Below, piece after piece: positions 23,242 to 32,597 of a DNA stretch of 32,597 bases; the first letter of the stretch is position 1, and every line of letters starts with the position of its first letter. Under the pieces are notes generated by a model. The model worked only from the letters and a program-made list of their open reading frames with translations, was not told the origin of the DNA and searched no databases. The DNA is taken from positions 1 through 32,597 of the forward strand of contig CANQUQ010000024.1 of the NCBI GenBank assembly GCA_947627115.1, given 5' to 3'. The translations under genes and the position numbers were made by a program. The DNA is from an uncultured Acetatifactor sp. GTDB taxonomy: Bacteria; Bacillota; Clostridia; Lachnospirales; Lachnospiraceae.

Positions 23242-24639
23242 TTATTTTCCGCTCAAATATTCGTCGATGCCTGCCGCAGCCGCCTTGCCGGCTCCCATGG
23301 CCAATATTACGGTGGCCGCACCGGTCACTGCATCTCCTCCGGCATACACGCCCTCCTTGGTGGTCTTGCCGTCCGCTTCGTCCGCCACGATACATTTCCA
23401 CTTATTGGTCTCCAGTCCCTCTGTCGTGGACGAGATCAGCGGGTTCGGGGAAGTGCCCAGGGACATGATCACCGTATCCAGCTCCATGATGAATTCGGAG
23501 CCCGGTATTTCCACGGGACGGCGGCGCCCGGACTCATCCGGTGCCCCCAGCTCCATCCTGATGCACTTCATTCCGGTGACCTGACCCTTTTCATCCTGCA
23601 GGATCTCCGTGGGATTGGTGAGCAGGTCAAAGATGATTCCCTCCTCCTTTGCATGATGCACTTCTTCCACTCTGGCGGGCAGCTCTTCCTCACTCCGGCG
23701 ATACACGATATGGACCTCCGCTCCCAGGCGAAGAGCCGTTCTGGCCGCATCCATAGCCACGTTTCCGCCGCCCACCACAGCGACCTTCCGGCTGTGGACG
23801 ATGGGCGTATTGGAATCCTCGTGAAACGCCTTCATCAAATTGCTTCGGGTCAGATACTCGTTGGCAGAGAACACGCCGTTCGCGTTCTCGCCCGGAATCC
23901 CCATAAATTTGGGCAGTCCGGCGCCGGAACCGATAAAGACAGCGTCAAATCCCTCCTCGGAGATCAGCTGATCGATAGTGACCGACTTTCCGACCACCAC
24001 ATTGGTCTCTATCTTCACCCCAAGCGCTTTCACATTTTCAATTTCCTTCGCCACCACGTCGCCCTTCGGCAGACGGAACTCAGGAATGCCGTACACAAGA
24101 ACACCGCCCGGCTCATGCAGGGCTTCAAAGATCGTCACGTCATAGCCTGCCTTTGCCAGATCGCCTGCGCAGGTAAGACCTGCAGGGCCGGAACCGATCA
24201 CGGCGACCTTTTTCCCTTTCGGAGCGGCCGTTACGATCGGCTTCAGACCGTTCTCCATTGCCCAGTCAGCGACAAAACGCTCCAGCTTGCCGATGGCAAT
24301 GGGCTCTCCTTTAATGCCCCGGATACATTTTCCCTCGCACTGACTCTCCTGGGGACAGACGCGCCCGCACACCGCAGGCAGCGCACTCGACTGACTGATG
24401 ATGCCGTACGCCTCATCCATCTTTCCCTCCTTCACCTTTTCGATAAAACCGGGAATATTGATGGCAACGGGGCATCCCTTGATACACTGCGCATTTTTGC
24501 AGTTGATACATCTGGAAGCCTCCTCTCTGGCCTCCTCCTCGTTGTAGCCCAGACACACCTCGGCAAAATTGGCGGCCCGCTCCTTTGCATCCTGTTCTCT
24601 TACAGGTACTTTTTTCAATACATCCATCTCTGTAACCAT
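23242..24639 (-). CDS. nfnB: NADPH-binding large subunit of the bifurcating NADH-ferredoxin:NADP oxidoreductase (NfnB)
   Basis: 465 aa. The N-terminal iron-sulfur domain has Cys44, 47, 52, 56 and Cys91, 95, 101, 105 as ligands for two [4Fe-4S] clusters. Then follow an FAD-binding GSGPAG (149-154) and a second dinucleotide motif VVGGGNVAMDAART for NADPH. NfnAB couples NADPH, NAD+ and ferredoxin by flavin-based bifurcation. The protein is also similar to the glutamate synthase small subunit, but no large subunit is near and an NfnA gene lies 10 nt upstream. Start: ATG 24639 has AAAGG almost touching it; the second Met (24627, MDVLKKVPVREQ) also matches family N-termini. Confidence 0.9.
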   Translation of the reverse strand: MVTEMDVLKKVPVREQDAKERAANFAEVCLGYNEEEAREEASRCINCKNAQCIKGCPVAINIPGFIEKVKEGKMDEAYGIISQSSALPAVCGRVCPQESQCEGKCIRGIKGEPIAIGKLERFVADWAMENGLKPIVTAAPKGKKVAVIGSGPAGLTCAGDLAKAGYDVTIFEALHEPGGVLVYGIPEFRLPKGDVVAKEIENVKALGVKIETNVVVGKSVTIDQLISEEGFDAVFIGSGAGLPKFMGIPGENANGVFSANEYLTRSNLMKAFHEDSNTPIVHSRKVAVVGGGNVAMDAARTALRLGAEVHIVYRRSEEELPARVEEVHHAKEEGIIFDLLTNPTEILQDEKGQVTGMKCIRMELGAPDESGRRRPVEIPGSEFIMELDTVIMSLGTSPNPLISSTTEGLETNKWKCIVADEADGKTTKEGVYAGGDAVTGAATVILAMGAGKAAAAGIDEYLSGK

Positions 24640-24649
24640 ACCTTTCTTT

Positions 24650-25528
24650 CTATTGACAATTGTTGCATCCGCCGTGATGGGTATCGCCCTCCTGCAGCCG
24701 CAGCATCGCTCTGCCCTCCTCGGTCTTATAGATCTGCTGGCGCCTCATGGCTTCGTCAAAATTCACCTGATGCCCGTCAAATTCGGGACCGTCCACACAG
24801 GCAAATTTGACCTTGCCGCCCACAGTGACGCGGCAGGCGCCGCACATGCCCGTACCGTCCACCATAATGGGATTCAGACTGACGACCGTGGGAAGATTCA
24901 GTTCCTTCGTGAGCAGGCACACGAACTTCATCATGATCATGGGACCTATGGCAATACACACGTCATATTTCTTTCCCTCCGCCACAAGGTCCTTGATCGT
25001 CTGGGTCACCATGCCGCTCCTTCCGTAAGAGCCGTCATCTGTGGTCACATACAGATTTCCGGCCACAGCTTCCATTTCCTTTTCCAGGATCAAAAGACTC
25101 TTGGTCTTGCTGCCCACGATCACATCGGCATCCACGCCGCGCTCATGCAGCCATTTTACCTGCGGATAGACGGGAGCCGCGCCCACGCCGCCTGCGACAA
25201 ATAATATTTTCTTCTTTTTCAGTTCCTCCGGGGCCTCGTTCACAAGCTCGGACGGACAGCCCAGCGGTCCCACAAAATCGCGGAAGCAGTCTCCTTCCCG
25301 CAGCTGGGCCATCATCTGTGTCCCGGCGCCCACGCACTGGAACACGATAGTTACCGTTCCCCTCTGCCGATCATAGTCACAGATGGTAAGAGGGATCCGC
25401 TCACTCTCTTCGTCCATTCTCACAATGACAAACTGTCCCGGCTGACAGGCCTTTGCGACTCTGTCCGCCTCCACCTCCATCAGATAGATATTTGTGGTAA
25501 GCTCATTTCTTTTTACGATCTTGTACAT
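24650..25528 (-). CDS. nfnA: FAD/[2Fe-2S] small subunit of NfnAB (NfnA)
   Basis: 292 aa of the dihydroorotate dehydrogenase electron-transfer/sulfide dehydrogenase family. An N-terminal FAD-binding barrel (ERIPLTICD, 43-51) is followed by an NAD-binding fold with AGGVGAAPVYP (112-122). A cysteine cluster follows (Cys229, 232 and 244 in MCGACRV...FACVDGPEF), fitting a [2Fe-2S] centre. The extra CNNCQ C-terminus is Cys-rich. NfnA is the site of NAD(H) binding and bifurcation in characterised complexes. Good SD (AAAGAGGTG). It is 11 nt after the zinc-ribbon gene and 10 nt before nfnB, so one transcript is likely. PyrK is an alternative family member, but nfnB next door decides it. Confidence 0.9.
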   Translation of the reverse strand: MYKIVKRNELTTNIYLMEVEADRVAKACQPGQFVIVRMDEESERIPLTICDYDRQRGTVTIVFQCVGAGTQMMAQLREGDCFRDFVGPLGCPSELVNEAPEELKKKKILFVAGGVGAAPVYPQVKWLHERGVDADVIVGSKTKSLLILEKEMEAVAGNLYVTTDDGSYGRSGMVTQTIKDLVAEGKKYDVCIAIGPMIMMKFVCLLTKELNLPTVVSLNPIMVDGTGMCGACRVTVGGKVKFACVDGPEFDGHQVNFDEAMRRQQIYKTEEGRAMLRLQEGDTHHGGCNNCQ

Positions 25529-25539
25529 TTTTCACCTCT

Positions 25540-26997
25540 TTACTCTCCCTGGGGAGTATCTTGATTTGCATCTATTGCTGTCAGGACAAGTCTTCCCGCC
25601 TCATCCTGCTGAAGCTTAAATAATGTTCCGTCATATGCGTTCACGGCATAAAAGTTTCCGGTCCTGGCCTGTGCACCGTCCGCCTCTCTCTGAACCTCCG
25701 CAATCACATAGAAGTCTCCGCTGGAGTCGATGGTAACTACATACAGGAACTCATATATGTACATGGCGCCGGTATCGTCAAAATGGCCGTCGGCATCATA
25801 TATCTTGCCTGTGCTCAGCGCATACTCCACGACCGCATTCACCGCCTGTTCCGGCAGAAATAAGGTGTCCAGGACAAAATTGTAGGTGCGCTCTGTCACC
25901 TCGCTCATGATGCCGTCCTCCACTCTGACAAATTTAAAGACCGATCTGCCGAGAGGCATGGGAACCGGCTCCGTATACGGGTGGGAAGAATTGGTCGGCT
26001 CACTGCCGTCCATGGTAAAGTAGATCTCTTCCCCTTCACTGTAATCCTGCACCTCGATATAAGTCGGCACGCTGTAATCTCCGCTCACCTCATTGACCTC
26101 CGGGGCCGGGACCTCATTGTTGTCAATGTGGTATTCCTTTCTGACAATATCGCTTTCAATGCCGAATTCATTGACGAACATCGCCTTCACCACATAATCC
26201 CCCTCCTCCAGCAGGATGGGCATGGTGTACTGTGTGCCGCTCGGATCCGGATCGCTGCCATCCAGGGTGTAGTAAATACTCCCCGTGCCCGCGGCGCTCA
26301 ACTTCAGCGGCTGTATCGTGGTATAGTATCCCTCGACGATACTGAACTCAGGCGGGTTGGCAATATAGCTTTGATACGCTGAGATGAGCTTTTCATTGTT
26401 GCTTCCGAGCAGCAGTTCATTGATGGTCTTATAATCCTGGCGGTCGCGGTAAATAGCGATCAGTCGCCCGTATGCCGCATCCAGTTGCTCCTCACTTGCA
26501 TTCCCGCTTTTGGCGATCTCGCGCAGCACATATTCATATTCGACTTTGTTGTTCTTAAGTAAATAGACCTCCGCCAGACTGAACATCAGATCCACATTGT
26601 CCGCATCCAGCTCCAGCGCTCTGTTGTAATGGGAAATCGCCTGATCGTACTGCTCCTGCGCCACACACTGTACCGCCCTGTTCACCTGATGTATTTCGGA
26701 GTTATACAGATAGACCCAGGCGCCCATCCCGACGGCAGCGCTCAGGATCAGAACCGCCAGCAGTACCGGAAGCGGCCAAAGGCGCTTTTTCCCAAAGTGC
26801 TTCCAGTCTTTTGGTTCCTCCTGTGCGCCCTCTGCGGAGCCGCCCTCCTCCAGCTCATCCTTGATATCGTTGATCGTCTGCTGAATATACTGCTCCACTT
26901 CCGGCTCAAAATCCGGTACGATATGTATGTCCTCCCCGCAATTCTCGCAGTACAGAACGCCGTCAGCCATTTCTTCCCCGCAATTTGGACATTTCAT
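25540..26997 (-). CDS. Zinc-ribbon, single-TM protein with TPR-like and two chitobiase-C-type domains
   Basis: 485 aa. A zinc ribbon (Cys3, 6, 17, 20) and an acidic linker precede one membrane helix (about 74-97). Outside are TPR-like helices (about 103-160, QYDQAISHYNRALELDADN). Then come two beta-sandwich repeats like the chitobiase/beta-hexosaminidase C-terminal domain (218-292 with YYTLDGSDP; 298-375 with YFTMDGSEP) and a C-terminal beta-rich domain. No enzyme motif. A zinc site in the cytoplasm with carbohydrate- or protein-binding modules outside suggests an envelope sensor or scaffold. ATG 26997 (GAGAGGA, 8 nt) is preferred over an upstream TTG. It lies 32 nt after fhs and 11 nt before nfnA. 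Function unknown. Confidence 0.82.
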   Translation of the reverse strand: MKCPNCGEEMADGVLYCENCGEDIHIVPDFEPEVEQYIQQTINDIKDELEEGGSAEGAQEEPKDWKHFGKKRLWPLPVLLAVLILSAAVGMGAWVYLYNSEIHQVNRAVQCVAQEQYDQAISHYNRALELDADNVDLMFSLAEVYLLKNNKVEYEYVLREIAKSGNASEEQLDAAYGRLIAIYRDRQDYKTINELLLGSNNEKLISAYQSYIANPPEFSIVEGYYTTIQPLKLSAAGTGSIYYTLDGSDPDPSGTQYTMPILLEEGDYVVKAMFVNEFGIESDIVRKEYHIDNNEVPAPEVNEVSGDYSVPTYIEVQDYSEGEEIYFTMDGSEPTNSSHPYTEPVPMPLGRSVFKFVRVEDGIMSEVTERTYNFVLDTLFLPEQAVNAVVEYALSTGKIYDADGHFDDTGAMYIYEFLYVVTIDSSGDFYVIAEVQREADGAQARTGNFYAVNAYDGTLFKLQQDEAGRLVLTAIDANQDTPQGE

Positions 26998-27029
26998 AAA
27001 CAAATTCCTCTCATCAGAAGTGACTCTGC

Positions 27030-28700
27030 TCAGAAAAGGCCGGTAATCTTACCGTCGTCATCCACATTTATCCTGTGTGCCGCAGGCTGCTTCGGCAGGC
27101 CCGGCATCGTCATTACATCGCCTGTAAGCGCCACCACGAACCCTGCTCCCGCAGACACATAGACTTCCCTCACGGTCAGCTTAAAGCCCTGGGGCCTGCC
27201 GAGCAGCTTGGGATCGTCGGAAAGAGAATACTGATTCTTTGCCATGCAGACCGGCACGTGTCCGAATCCCATTCCTTCGATCTTCTTTAACTGTTTTTCC
27301 GCCTGCGCCGAGAAGACAACGCTGTCGGCTCCGTAGATTTCGGCTGCCACCGTCCGGATCTTTTCGGTCAGGGACAGCCCGTCTTCGTACAGCACATGAA
27401 AACGGCTCTCTTTCCTGTCCAGAGTCTCAAGCACCTTTTCCGCCAGAGCTATGCCGCCCTCGCCGCCCTTCTCCCATACCTGGGACAGAGCGAACTCACA
27501 GCCCCTGCTCTCACAGAATTCCTTCACGAAATCCACCTCCGCCGGAGTATCGGTCACAAAAGAATTCAGCGTCACAACGATGGGCACACCGAATTTCTGT
27601 AAATTTTCTATATGTTTCTCCAGATTGGCAATTCCCTTCTTCAGAACCTTAAGATCTTCCGCGCCAAGATCGGCCTTGTCTGCACCTCCGTTATATTTCA
27701 GGGCGCGGACAGTCGCCACCAGGACTGCCGCATCCGGCTTCAGTCCTGCAATCCTGCATTTGATATCAAAAAATTTTTCCGCCCCAAGATCGGCGCCGAA
27801 GCCCGCCTCAGTAATACAGTAATCAGCCATTTTCATGGCCGCTCTCGTGGCCCGCACCGAGTTGCAGCCATGGGCGATATTGGCAAAGGGGCCGCCGTGG
27901 ACAAGCACGGGCGTGTGCTCCAGTGTCTGAATCAGATTCGGCTTAACGGCATCCTTCAAAAGAGCAGCCATAGCCCCCACCGCCTGCAGGTCTCCTGCGG
28001 TAACAGGCTCTCCCGCATAATTGTACGCCACGATGATCCTGCCCAGCCGGTCCTTCAGATCCTGCATATCGGCGGCCAGACAAAGAATAGCCATGATCTC
28101 ACTGGCTACCGTGATCACAAAATGATCCTCCCGCACCACACCGTCCGTTTTGTTCCCAAGTCCCACCACAATATTCCTCAGGACTCTGTCGTTCATATCC
28201 ACACAGCGTTTCCAGACCACCTGCCTGGTATCGATCTGCAGCTCGTTGCCCTGTTGAATATGGTTATCCAGCATTGCGGCCAACAGATTATTGGCGGAGG
28301 TCACGGCATGGAAATCCCCGGTAAAATGAAGATTCAGATCTTCCATGGGAATCGCCTGCGCATATCCTCCTCCGGCAGCTCCCCCCTTGATCCCGAAGCA
28401 GGGGCCGAGAGAAGGCTCCCTCAGCGCGACTACGGCTTTCTTTCCCAGCCTGCCGAAGGCCTGGCCCAATCCCACGCTGGTGGTTGTCTTCCCCTCACCT
28501 GCCGGAGTGGGATTGATGGCCGTCACCAATATCAGCTTCCCATCCGGTCTGTCCTTCAGGCTGTCCAAATATTCCTCTGACAGTTTTGCCTTATACTTTC
28601 CGTAGTATTCCAATTGCTCCTCTTCAATGCCCAGCCGCTGTGCCACCTTCCCGATAGGTTCCGGCACTGCCTCCTGTGCGATCTCAATATCCGTCTTCAC
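27030..28700 (-). CDS. fhs: Formate-tetrahydrofolate ligase
   Basis: Fhs makes 10-formyl-THF from formate, THF and ATP, feeding purine and C1 metabolism and, in acetogens, the Wood-Ljungdahl methyl branch. The 556-aa product is normal. The P-loop is in [16 protein letters not shown] (63-78), with [34 protein letters not shown] and [18 protein letters not shown] downstream. Start is GTG 28700 with GGAG upstream. No other Wood-Ljungdahl genes are in the window, so acetogenesis cannot be concluded. It is 27 nt after ftsK and 32 nt before the zinc-ribbon gene. Confidence 0.97.
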   Translation of the reverse strand: MKTDIEIAQEAVPEPIGKVAQRLGIEEEQLEYYGKYKAKLSEEYLDSLKDRPDGKLILVTAINPTPAGEGKTTTSVGLGQAFGRLGKKAVVALREPSLGPCFGIKGGAAGGGYAQAIPMEDLNLHFTGDFHAVTSANNLLAAMLDNHIQQGNELQIDTRQVVWKRCVDMNDRVLRNIVVGLGNKTDGVVREDHFVITVASEIMAILCLAADMQDLKDRLGRIIVAYNYAGEPVTAGDLQAVGAMAALLKDAVKPNLIQTLEHTPVLVHGGPFANIAHGCNSVRATRAAMKMADYCITEAGFGADLGAEKFFDIKCRIAGLKPDAAVLVATVRALKYNGGADKADLGAEDLKVLKKGIANLEKHIENLQKFGVPIVVTLNSFVTDTPAEVDFVKEFCESRGCEFALSQVWEKGGEGGIALAEKVLETLDRKESRFHVLYEDGLSLTEKIRTVAAEIYGADSVVFSAQAEKQLKKIEGMGFGHVPVCMAKNQYSLSDDPKLLGRPQGFKLTVREVYVSAGAGFVVALTGDVMTMPGLPKQPAAHRINVDDDGKITGLF

Positions 28701-28727
28701 CCTCGAATTCTCCTCTGCGATCTGTTC

Positions 28728-31349
28728 TTATATTTCTTCCAGCAGATTTTCAAACTGCTCCAAGGTCATCAATATCTTTCGGGGCTTGGTCCCCTCCTCC
28801 TCGCCCACGACACCGTACTCGCTGAGCTGGTCCATGATCCGGGCAGCCCGGTTGAAGCCTACCTTCAGCACTCTCTGCAGCATGCCGATGGACGCCTTAT
28901 CCTTGTCAATGATGAATCGACCGGCTTTTTCAAAAAGCTCATCCAGCTCTGAATCCGATCCGCCCGGACCGGCGGCTCCGCCTGTGCCCATGCTCTTTAT
29001 CTTTTCCTCGATATCACTCGCATAAACGTTGCCAAGAGTCTGGTTCTTCAGGAATTCCACCACATCGGCGACCTCCTTGTCAGACACGAAGGCGCCCTGG
29101 ATCCGGGCCGGTTTTGTGTATCCCTGAGGATAAAACAGCATATCTCCCTTGCCCAGCAGCTTCTCTGCGCCGTTCATATCCAGAATCGTGCGGGAATCCA
29201 CGCCGCTGGATACCGCAAAGGCCACACGGCTCGGCATATTGGCCTTGATCAGGCCGGTGATCACATCCACGCTCGGACGCTGCGTTGCGATGATCAGATG
29301 AATACCTGCGGCTCTTGCCAGCTGTGCCAGCCGGCAGATAGATTCCTCCACCTCGCCGGGCGATACCATCATCAGATCTGCCAGCTCATCTACGATAATG
29401 ACGATCTGCGGAAGTTTGGCAGGCGCGCTCTCATCGCCGCTCTCCTGCATGGATTCCACTTTTTTGTTATACCCCTTCAGATCTCTAACATTGAAATCCG
29501 CAAATTTGCGATATCTGTCCTCCATCTCGGAGACGCCCCAGTGCAGGGCAGCGGAAGCCTTCTTGGGATCGGTCACCACGGGGATCAGCAAATGCGGGAT
29601 CCCGTTATAAACGCTCAGCTCCACCACTTTAGGGTCCACCATGATCAGCTTTACATCGTCGGGGTGCGCCTTATAGAGAATACTCATAATAAGGGTGTTG
29701 ATGCAGACCGATTTTCCGGAGCCGGTGGCACCGGCAATCAGCATGTGAGGCATCTTTGCAATATCCGCCACCACCGTCTTGCCCGCAATATCCTTTCCCA
29801 CCGCAAATGCAATATTGGAGGGAAAATCTTTGAAATCCCGGCTCTCCAGCAGATCCCGAAGGGCCACGGGCATGTTTTCCTTGTTGGGGACCTCGATACC
29901 GATGGCTGCCTTTCCGGGGATCGGCGCCTCAATGCGGATGTCCGTCGCCGCCAGGTTCAGCTTGATGTCGTCGGCAAGCCCTACGATCTTGGAGACCTTT
30001 ACGCCCTGTTCCGGCTGAAGCTCATACCTTGTCACACTGGGCCCCTGACTGATATCCGTGATCGTCACCTTGACGCCGAAGGTATTCAGCGTCTGCTGAA
30101 GCTGCATTGCGGTCTCCTTCAGTTCTCTGGTGGAATCCCCGCGGGCAGCGGCGCCCTTCTGCAGTCTGGAGAGGGGCGGGAACATATATTTCTTCGGGAT
30201 CCTTTTCTCTGCGGGAACCGACCGGGCCGCCTCCGGCTGCACTGCCGGCTTGGAAGCGGAAGCAGGGCCCTGCGGCTCCTCCACTCCCTCCTTATGTATC
30301 CGTATGGCGGCGGACTGGCGCGTTTCGGGAAGCTCCTGTTCCCTGAATGCAGGCGTGCCGGAGATCTCTTCCTCCCCGTCCGTGTCCCCGTCTACCGTTA
30401 CCTGATGCACACTTCTGATCCGCACCTTTTCAAAGTCAAGTCCCGGAACCGAATCCCCCTGTCGGTCCGTGCCGAAAGCCTCCCTGGGAGCGTCCTCCGA
30501 ATACATGATCTCATGGACATCGTCTCTGTGTCCGCTGTCCTCCTTCTTCGTAAGCGCGGTATCCAGCATGACGCCCGAAACCTTCTTCTCCATGCGAAGT
30601 ATCTTTTCGTTCTCTTTTTCCTCGGCCTTCAGCCTGCGTTCCTCTTCCCTCTTCGCCCGAAGCTCCTCCTGCTCCTGTCTGCGTATCTGCGCAGACTCCA
30701 TACGGCGCTCTCTGTCCTCTCTGGACAGTTCACGCATACGGCTTCCGCCGTTCTTTACGCTGGTCAGAAGGGACTTTTCCGTCAACAAAATAATACTCAC
30801 CACGGAGCAGAGCAGGACCACCAGCACCGTGCCGAGCGTCTCCAGATAATGCTTCAGCAGATAACATAAGCTGCCCGCGATCACACCGCCGCCGGACCTT
30901 GTTTCCCGACAGTTTTGATACAGCTCCTTCACACTGTATCCAAGAGAAGGATCGATGCCTGCCGCGATCAGATCGCATACCACGCCCGCCATCAAGAACA
31001 GCACAACGCCTGCGATCAGCTTCCTCACGGCATTGGGGCTTCCCTCGTTGGCGAACCAGAAGGCCACAGCCACGAACAGCAATATCGGTGCGATATACGC
31101 CGTCAATCCGAACAGACCGAACAAAAATCCGCTGACGGCATCTCCCACCGGTCCGATAATTCCGAAATTACAGAAGAACAGAAAGACCATGGCAATGAAC
31201 AGCACGATAAGTCCTATCTCGTGGAACAGTGCACCGTTCATTCCCTCCTGTCCGGAACCCGCTCTGCCTCGTCCGTCCGTTCTGCGGGAACCCGATCGTT
31301 TTCTATGTGAATCTGAAGATGATGTTCTTCTTCCGGTAGAAGCCGCCAT
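28728..31349 (-). CDS. ftsK: FtsK/SpoIIIE DNA translocase
   Basis: 873 aa. A short basic N-terminus is followed by about four membrane helices (45-190) and a highly charged linker (200-385, Arg/Glu-rich then acidic). The RecA-like motor has Walker A GATGSGKS (540-547) and Walker [10 protein letters not shown] (651-659). The C-terminal gamma winged helix (about 805-873, [20 protein letters not shown]) reads polar DNA sequences. It pumps chromosomal DNA at the septum, in division or sporulation; FtsK, SpoIIIE and SftA cannot be told apart by sequence alone, though the TM region excludes SftA. ATG 31349 is chosen because the longer frame begins inside the promoter. First gene of the long unit. 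Confidence 0.95.
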   Translation of the reverse strand: MAASTGRRTSSSDSHRKRSGSRRTDGRGRAGSGQEGMNGALFHEIGLIVLFIAMVFLFFCNFGIIGPVGDAVSGFLFGLFGLTAYIAPILLFVAVAFWFANEGSPNAVRKLIAGVVLFLMAGVVCDLIAAGIDPSLGYSVKELYQNCRETRSGGGVIAGSLCYLLKHYLETLGTVLVVLLCSVVSIILLTEKSLLTSVKNGGSRMRELSREDRERRMESAQIRRQEQEELRAKREEERRLKAEEKENEKILRMEKKVSGVMLDTALTKKEDSGHRDDVHEIMYSEDAPREAFGTDRQGDSVPGLDFEKVRIRSVHQVTVDGDTDGEEEISGTPAFREQELPETRQSAAIRIHKEGVEEPQGPASASKPAVQPEAARSVPAEKRIPKKYMFPPLSRLQKGAAARGDSTRELKETAMQLQQTLNTFGVKVTITDISQGPSVTRYELQPEQGVKVSKIVGLADDIKLNLAATDIRIEAPIPGKAAIGIEVPNKENMPVALRDLLESRDFKDFPSNIAFAVGKDIAGKTVVADIAKMPHMLIAGATGSGKSVCINTLIMSILYKAHPDDVKLIMVDPKVVELSVYNGIPHLLIPVVTDPKKASAALHWGVSEMEDRYRKFADFNVRDLKGYNKKVESMQESGDESAPAKLPQIVIIVDELADLMMVSPGEVEESICRLAQLARAAGIHLIIATQRPSVDVITGLIKANMPSRVAFAVSSGVDSRTILDMNGAEKLLGKGDMLFYPQGYTKPARIQGAFVSDKEVADVVEFLKNQTLGNVYASDIEEKIKSMGTGGAAGPGGSDSELDELFEKAGRFIIDKDKASIGMLQRVLKVGFNRAARIMDQLSEYGVVGEEEGTKPRKILMTLEQFENLLEEI

Positions 31350-31389
31350 CTCAAGTCTACCTCGCTTATCCGTTTTCAATACCCTACAC

Positions 31390-31418
31390 AGTATAGCATT
31401 TTCGTGCAGACTTTTCAA
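31390..31418 (-). promoter_or_regulatory. Promoter of the ftsK-fhs-nfnAB-rlmH unit
   Basis: -35 TTGAAA (31413-31418), 17-bp spacer, -10 TATACT (31390-31395). Transcription would start near 31383, giving a leader of about 35 nt. Its layout is like the polA-cluster promoter (TTGAAT-17-TATACT). Between it and the terminator at 31474-31505 nothing else is seen. Confidence 0.8.
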
Positions 31419-31473
31419 GTAGCAGCCCGCTTGCGCCTCGATATGAGATTTTCACGGCGGCTCCGCACGCAAA

Positions 31474-31505
31474 ACGCCCTTCGCCGTTCCATAGGCAAAG
31501 GGCGT
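31474..31505 (-). terminator. Terminator of the right-end zinc-ribbon gene
   Basis: ACGCCCTTTGCC pairs with GGCGAAGGGCGT (12 bp, one G-U) around an 8-nt loop, followed by TTTGCG on the minus strand after the closing T. It lies 24 nt after the stop. The U-tract is short, so efficiency is uncertain. Confidence 0.68.
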
Positions 31506-31529
31506 TCCACAAGGGATTTTCTCTGTGGA

Positions 31530-32597
31530 CTATAGGGAAGAAAAGGGCGTCAGCTCCAGTTCTTTCGCCTGAAGCGCAAAAAACGAATTGCTTATTTCAT
31601 CATAAAATGTATCCTCATCCATAGTCAGCATCTCTGTCTGTGCGCCCTCCACGGACCCGTAGCCCGGCGACAGTATCCCACCGGTTTTGTGAGTCACTGA
31701 ATTTTCCGTGCTAAATGCAAAGTCCCAATCATATCCCTCTATGAGCTCAACTCCATTTCCGGTTACATGATATGCTGCAATACCACCGGCTGCTGCGCCA
31801 TTTGAACCCTGATTGTAAATAATATTATCTTCCGCCAGCCAATAAACCTCTCTATATCCACTGCGTAATAACAGTGGAGCGGCCGCGCCGTTTTGAAGCG
31901 TATACAGTTCCAGAATATCACCGCTCGGAAGCCCCACAACCAGCTCATCAACCCCGTCTCCGTCAAAATCCTGCAGTGTATATCCGACACTGTCAAGAGC
32001 CTCCTCCGCAGTACCAAACCCATATTGGTTATAGATGCAGTCCCATGATCCAAAGTGAGCATCAGGTAAATTATCGGATCCAAACCCCTCGTCGTAAAGG
32101 ATAATAATCCCGTCATGAATCTCATTTAGGATATCCTGATACGCCGCATAGGACACCGAAGAATCTCCGTCCTGCACTGCGCTTTCTTCCCCCTGCGCCG
32201 TTGTCGGCACATCACTCGGGATTGTATCACTCGCCGCCTCTTGCGTGTCGGAGGTCACCTTTTCAGGCGTTTCCGCCTCCTGCGTCTGGTCGTCAGTCGC
32301 CTCCACGGCCTCATTGCCATCTTTGTCCCGTCCTGAAGCCACAAAAAATATTCCCACGCCCAGGCCCGCCAGAAGCAGCACGCCCAGGAATGCGCCGAGC
32401 ATGATCAGCCGATTCTTACTGCCGCCCTGCGCTGTCTCCTGCGCTGCACCCTGACTGTTTCCCTGCGGCTCATAGCCGTTCACAGGCTGCTGTGCGGCAG
32501 GCTGTGATGCCGCTTTCATGGGCTGTGCTGCCTTTTTCACAGGTGCGCCGCACTTGGGACAGAAGGCCGCACTGTCTTTTATTTCCGCTCCGCATTT
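31530..32597 (-). CDS. Zinc-ribbon single-TM surface protein, 5' end cut by the window
   Basis: The reading frame is open to the last base, and the first visible residues (KCGAEIKDSAAFCPKCG) are the rest of a zinc ribbon, so the true start lies beyond 32597. An in-frame GTG at 32540 is internal. After a Gln/Ala/Pro-rich linker comes a membrane helix (about residues 65-88 of the 355 visible), then an acidic Thr/Glu/Asp-rich stalk. The C-terminal external domain contains DFDGDGVDELVVG (about 210-222), a calcium-loop-like FG-GAP/VCBS-type motif. The architecture parallels the protein at 25540-26997. No enzyme motif; probably an envelope protein of unknown role. It ends at the terminator at 31474-31505. 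Confidence 0.8.
   Translation of the reverse strand, partial: KCGAEIKDSAAFCPKCGAPVKKAAQPMKAASQPAAQQPVNGYEPQGNSQGAAQETAQGGSKNRLIMLGAFLGVLLLAGLGVGIFFVASGRDKDGNEAVEATDDQTQEAETPEKVTSDTQEAASDTIPSDVPTTAQGEESAVQDGDSSVSYAAYQDILNEIHDGIIILYDEGFGSDNLPDAHFGSWDCIYNQYGFGTAEEALDSVGYTLQDFDGDGVDELVVGLPSGDILELYTLQNGAAAPLLLRSGYREVYWLAEDNIIYNQGSNGAAAGGIAAYHVTGNGVELIEGYDWDFAFSTENSVTHKTGGILSPGYGSVEGAQTEMLTMDEDTFYDEISNSFFALQAKELELTPFSSL

Noticed and set aside
23242..24639. Glutamate synthase small subunit (GltD)
   Set aside because: No glutamate synthase large subunit is in the window, and an NfnA-type FAD/[2Fe-2S] gene lies 10 nt upstream, so NfnB fits better.
24650..25528. Dihydroorotate dehydrogenase electron-transfer subunit (PyrK)
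   Set aside because: No pyr genes nearby; its partner is nfnB and its length and Cys-rich tail fit NfnA.
31350..31418. Longer FtsK start at 31418
   Set aside because: The first codon (TTG) is itself the -35 box of a good promoter, so the region is upstream of the transcript.

Overview
The window (32.6 kb, G+C in the mid-50s % by eye) looks like a chromosomal segment of a Gram-positive anaerobe of the Clostridia, most likely Lachnospiraceae. Pointers are a Trp-specific T-box in front of a trp operon with fused trpG-trpD, the UPF0237/UPF0210 pair, NfnAB, formate-tetrahydrofolate ligase, ack-pta, a Pol I with a degenerate proofreading domain, and several zinc-ribbon/one-TM envelope proteins. 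All genes but one (tmcAL) lie on the minus strand. No rRNA, tRNA, CRISPR array, phage gene or insertion sequence was seen. Most of the content is housekeeping. The less ordinary parts are a repeat-bearing FtsA-like protein, two zinc-ribbon membrane proteins, an orphan C39-type peptidase and a repeat-rich spacer at the left end.

Left end (1-747): the 5' 34 codons of an unidentified minus-strand gene with its own promoter, then a gene-free spacer. The spacer holds three copies of a ~35-42 bp hairpin repeat (one inverted), a degenerate 9-bp tandem array and the trp terminator. trp operon (684-7766, minus): promoter, T-box leader, trpE, trpGD, trpC, trpF, trpB, trpA, terminator. These six genes carry all seven activities from chorismate to tryptophan and are joined by 4-8 nt overlaps or short gaps. 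Upstream of it sits a membrane-anchored C39-like cysteine peptidase (7795-8832), and then pta-ackA (acetyl-CoA to acetate plus ATP) with its own terminator.

Middle (11268-21271): overlapping divergent promoters separate pta from tmcAL. tmcAL converges, with only 8 bp between stop codons, on a long minus-strand cluster read as zf-HC2 protein, polA, coaE, FtsA-like ATPase, WalJ-type metallo-hydrolase, UPF0237 (ACT) and UPF0210. A good sigma-A-type promoter at 21243-21271 heads it. Genes from zf-HC2 to the FtsA-like gene overlap or nearly abut, while the last three are each preceded by a small stem-loop just 5' of the Shine-Dalgarno.

Right part (21324-31418): a probable eight-gene transcription unit of about 10 kb. 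It starts at a good promoter (31390-31418) and reads ftsK/spoIIIE, fhs, a zinc-ribbon/TPR/chitobiase-C-like membrane protein, nfnA, nfnB, a Dabb protein, rlmH and a DRE-TIM aldolase, ending in a strong hairpin terminator. The aldolase has an additional promoter. At the right edge is a 5'-truncated zinc-ribbon membrane protein with its own terminator. Fhs, NfnAB and Pta-AckA fit fermentative C1/acetate metabolism and redox balancing. Start sites were chosen from Shine-Dalgarno spacing, family N-termini and overlap with upstream genes, and often differ from the longest open frame.
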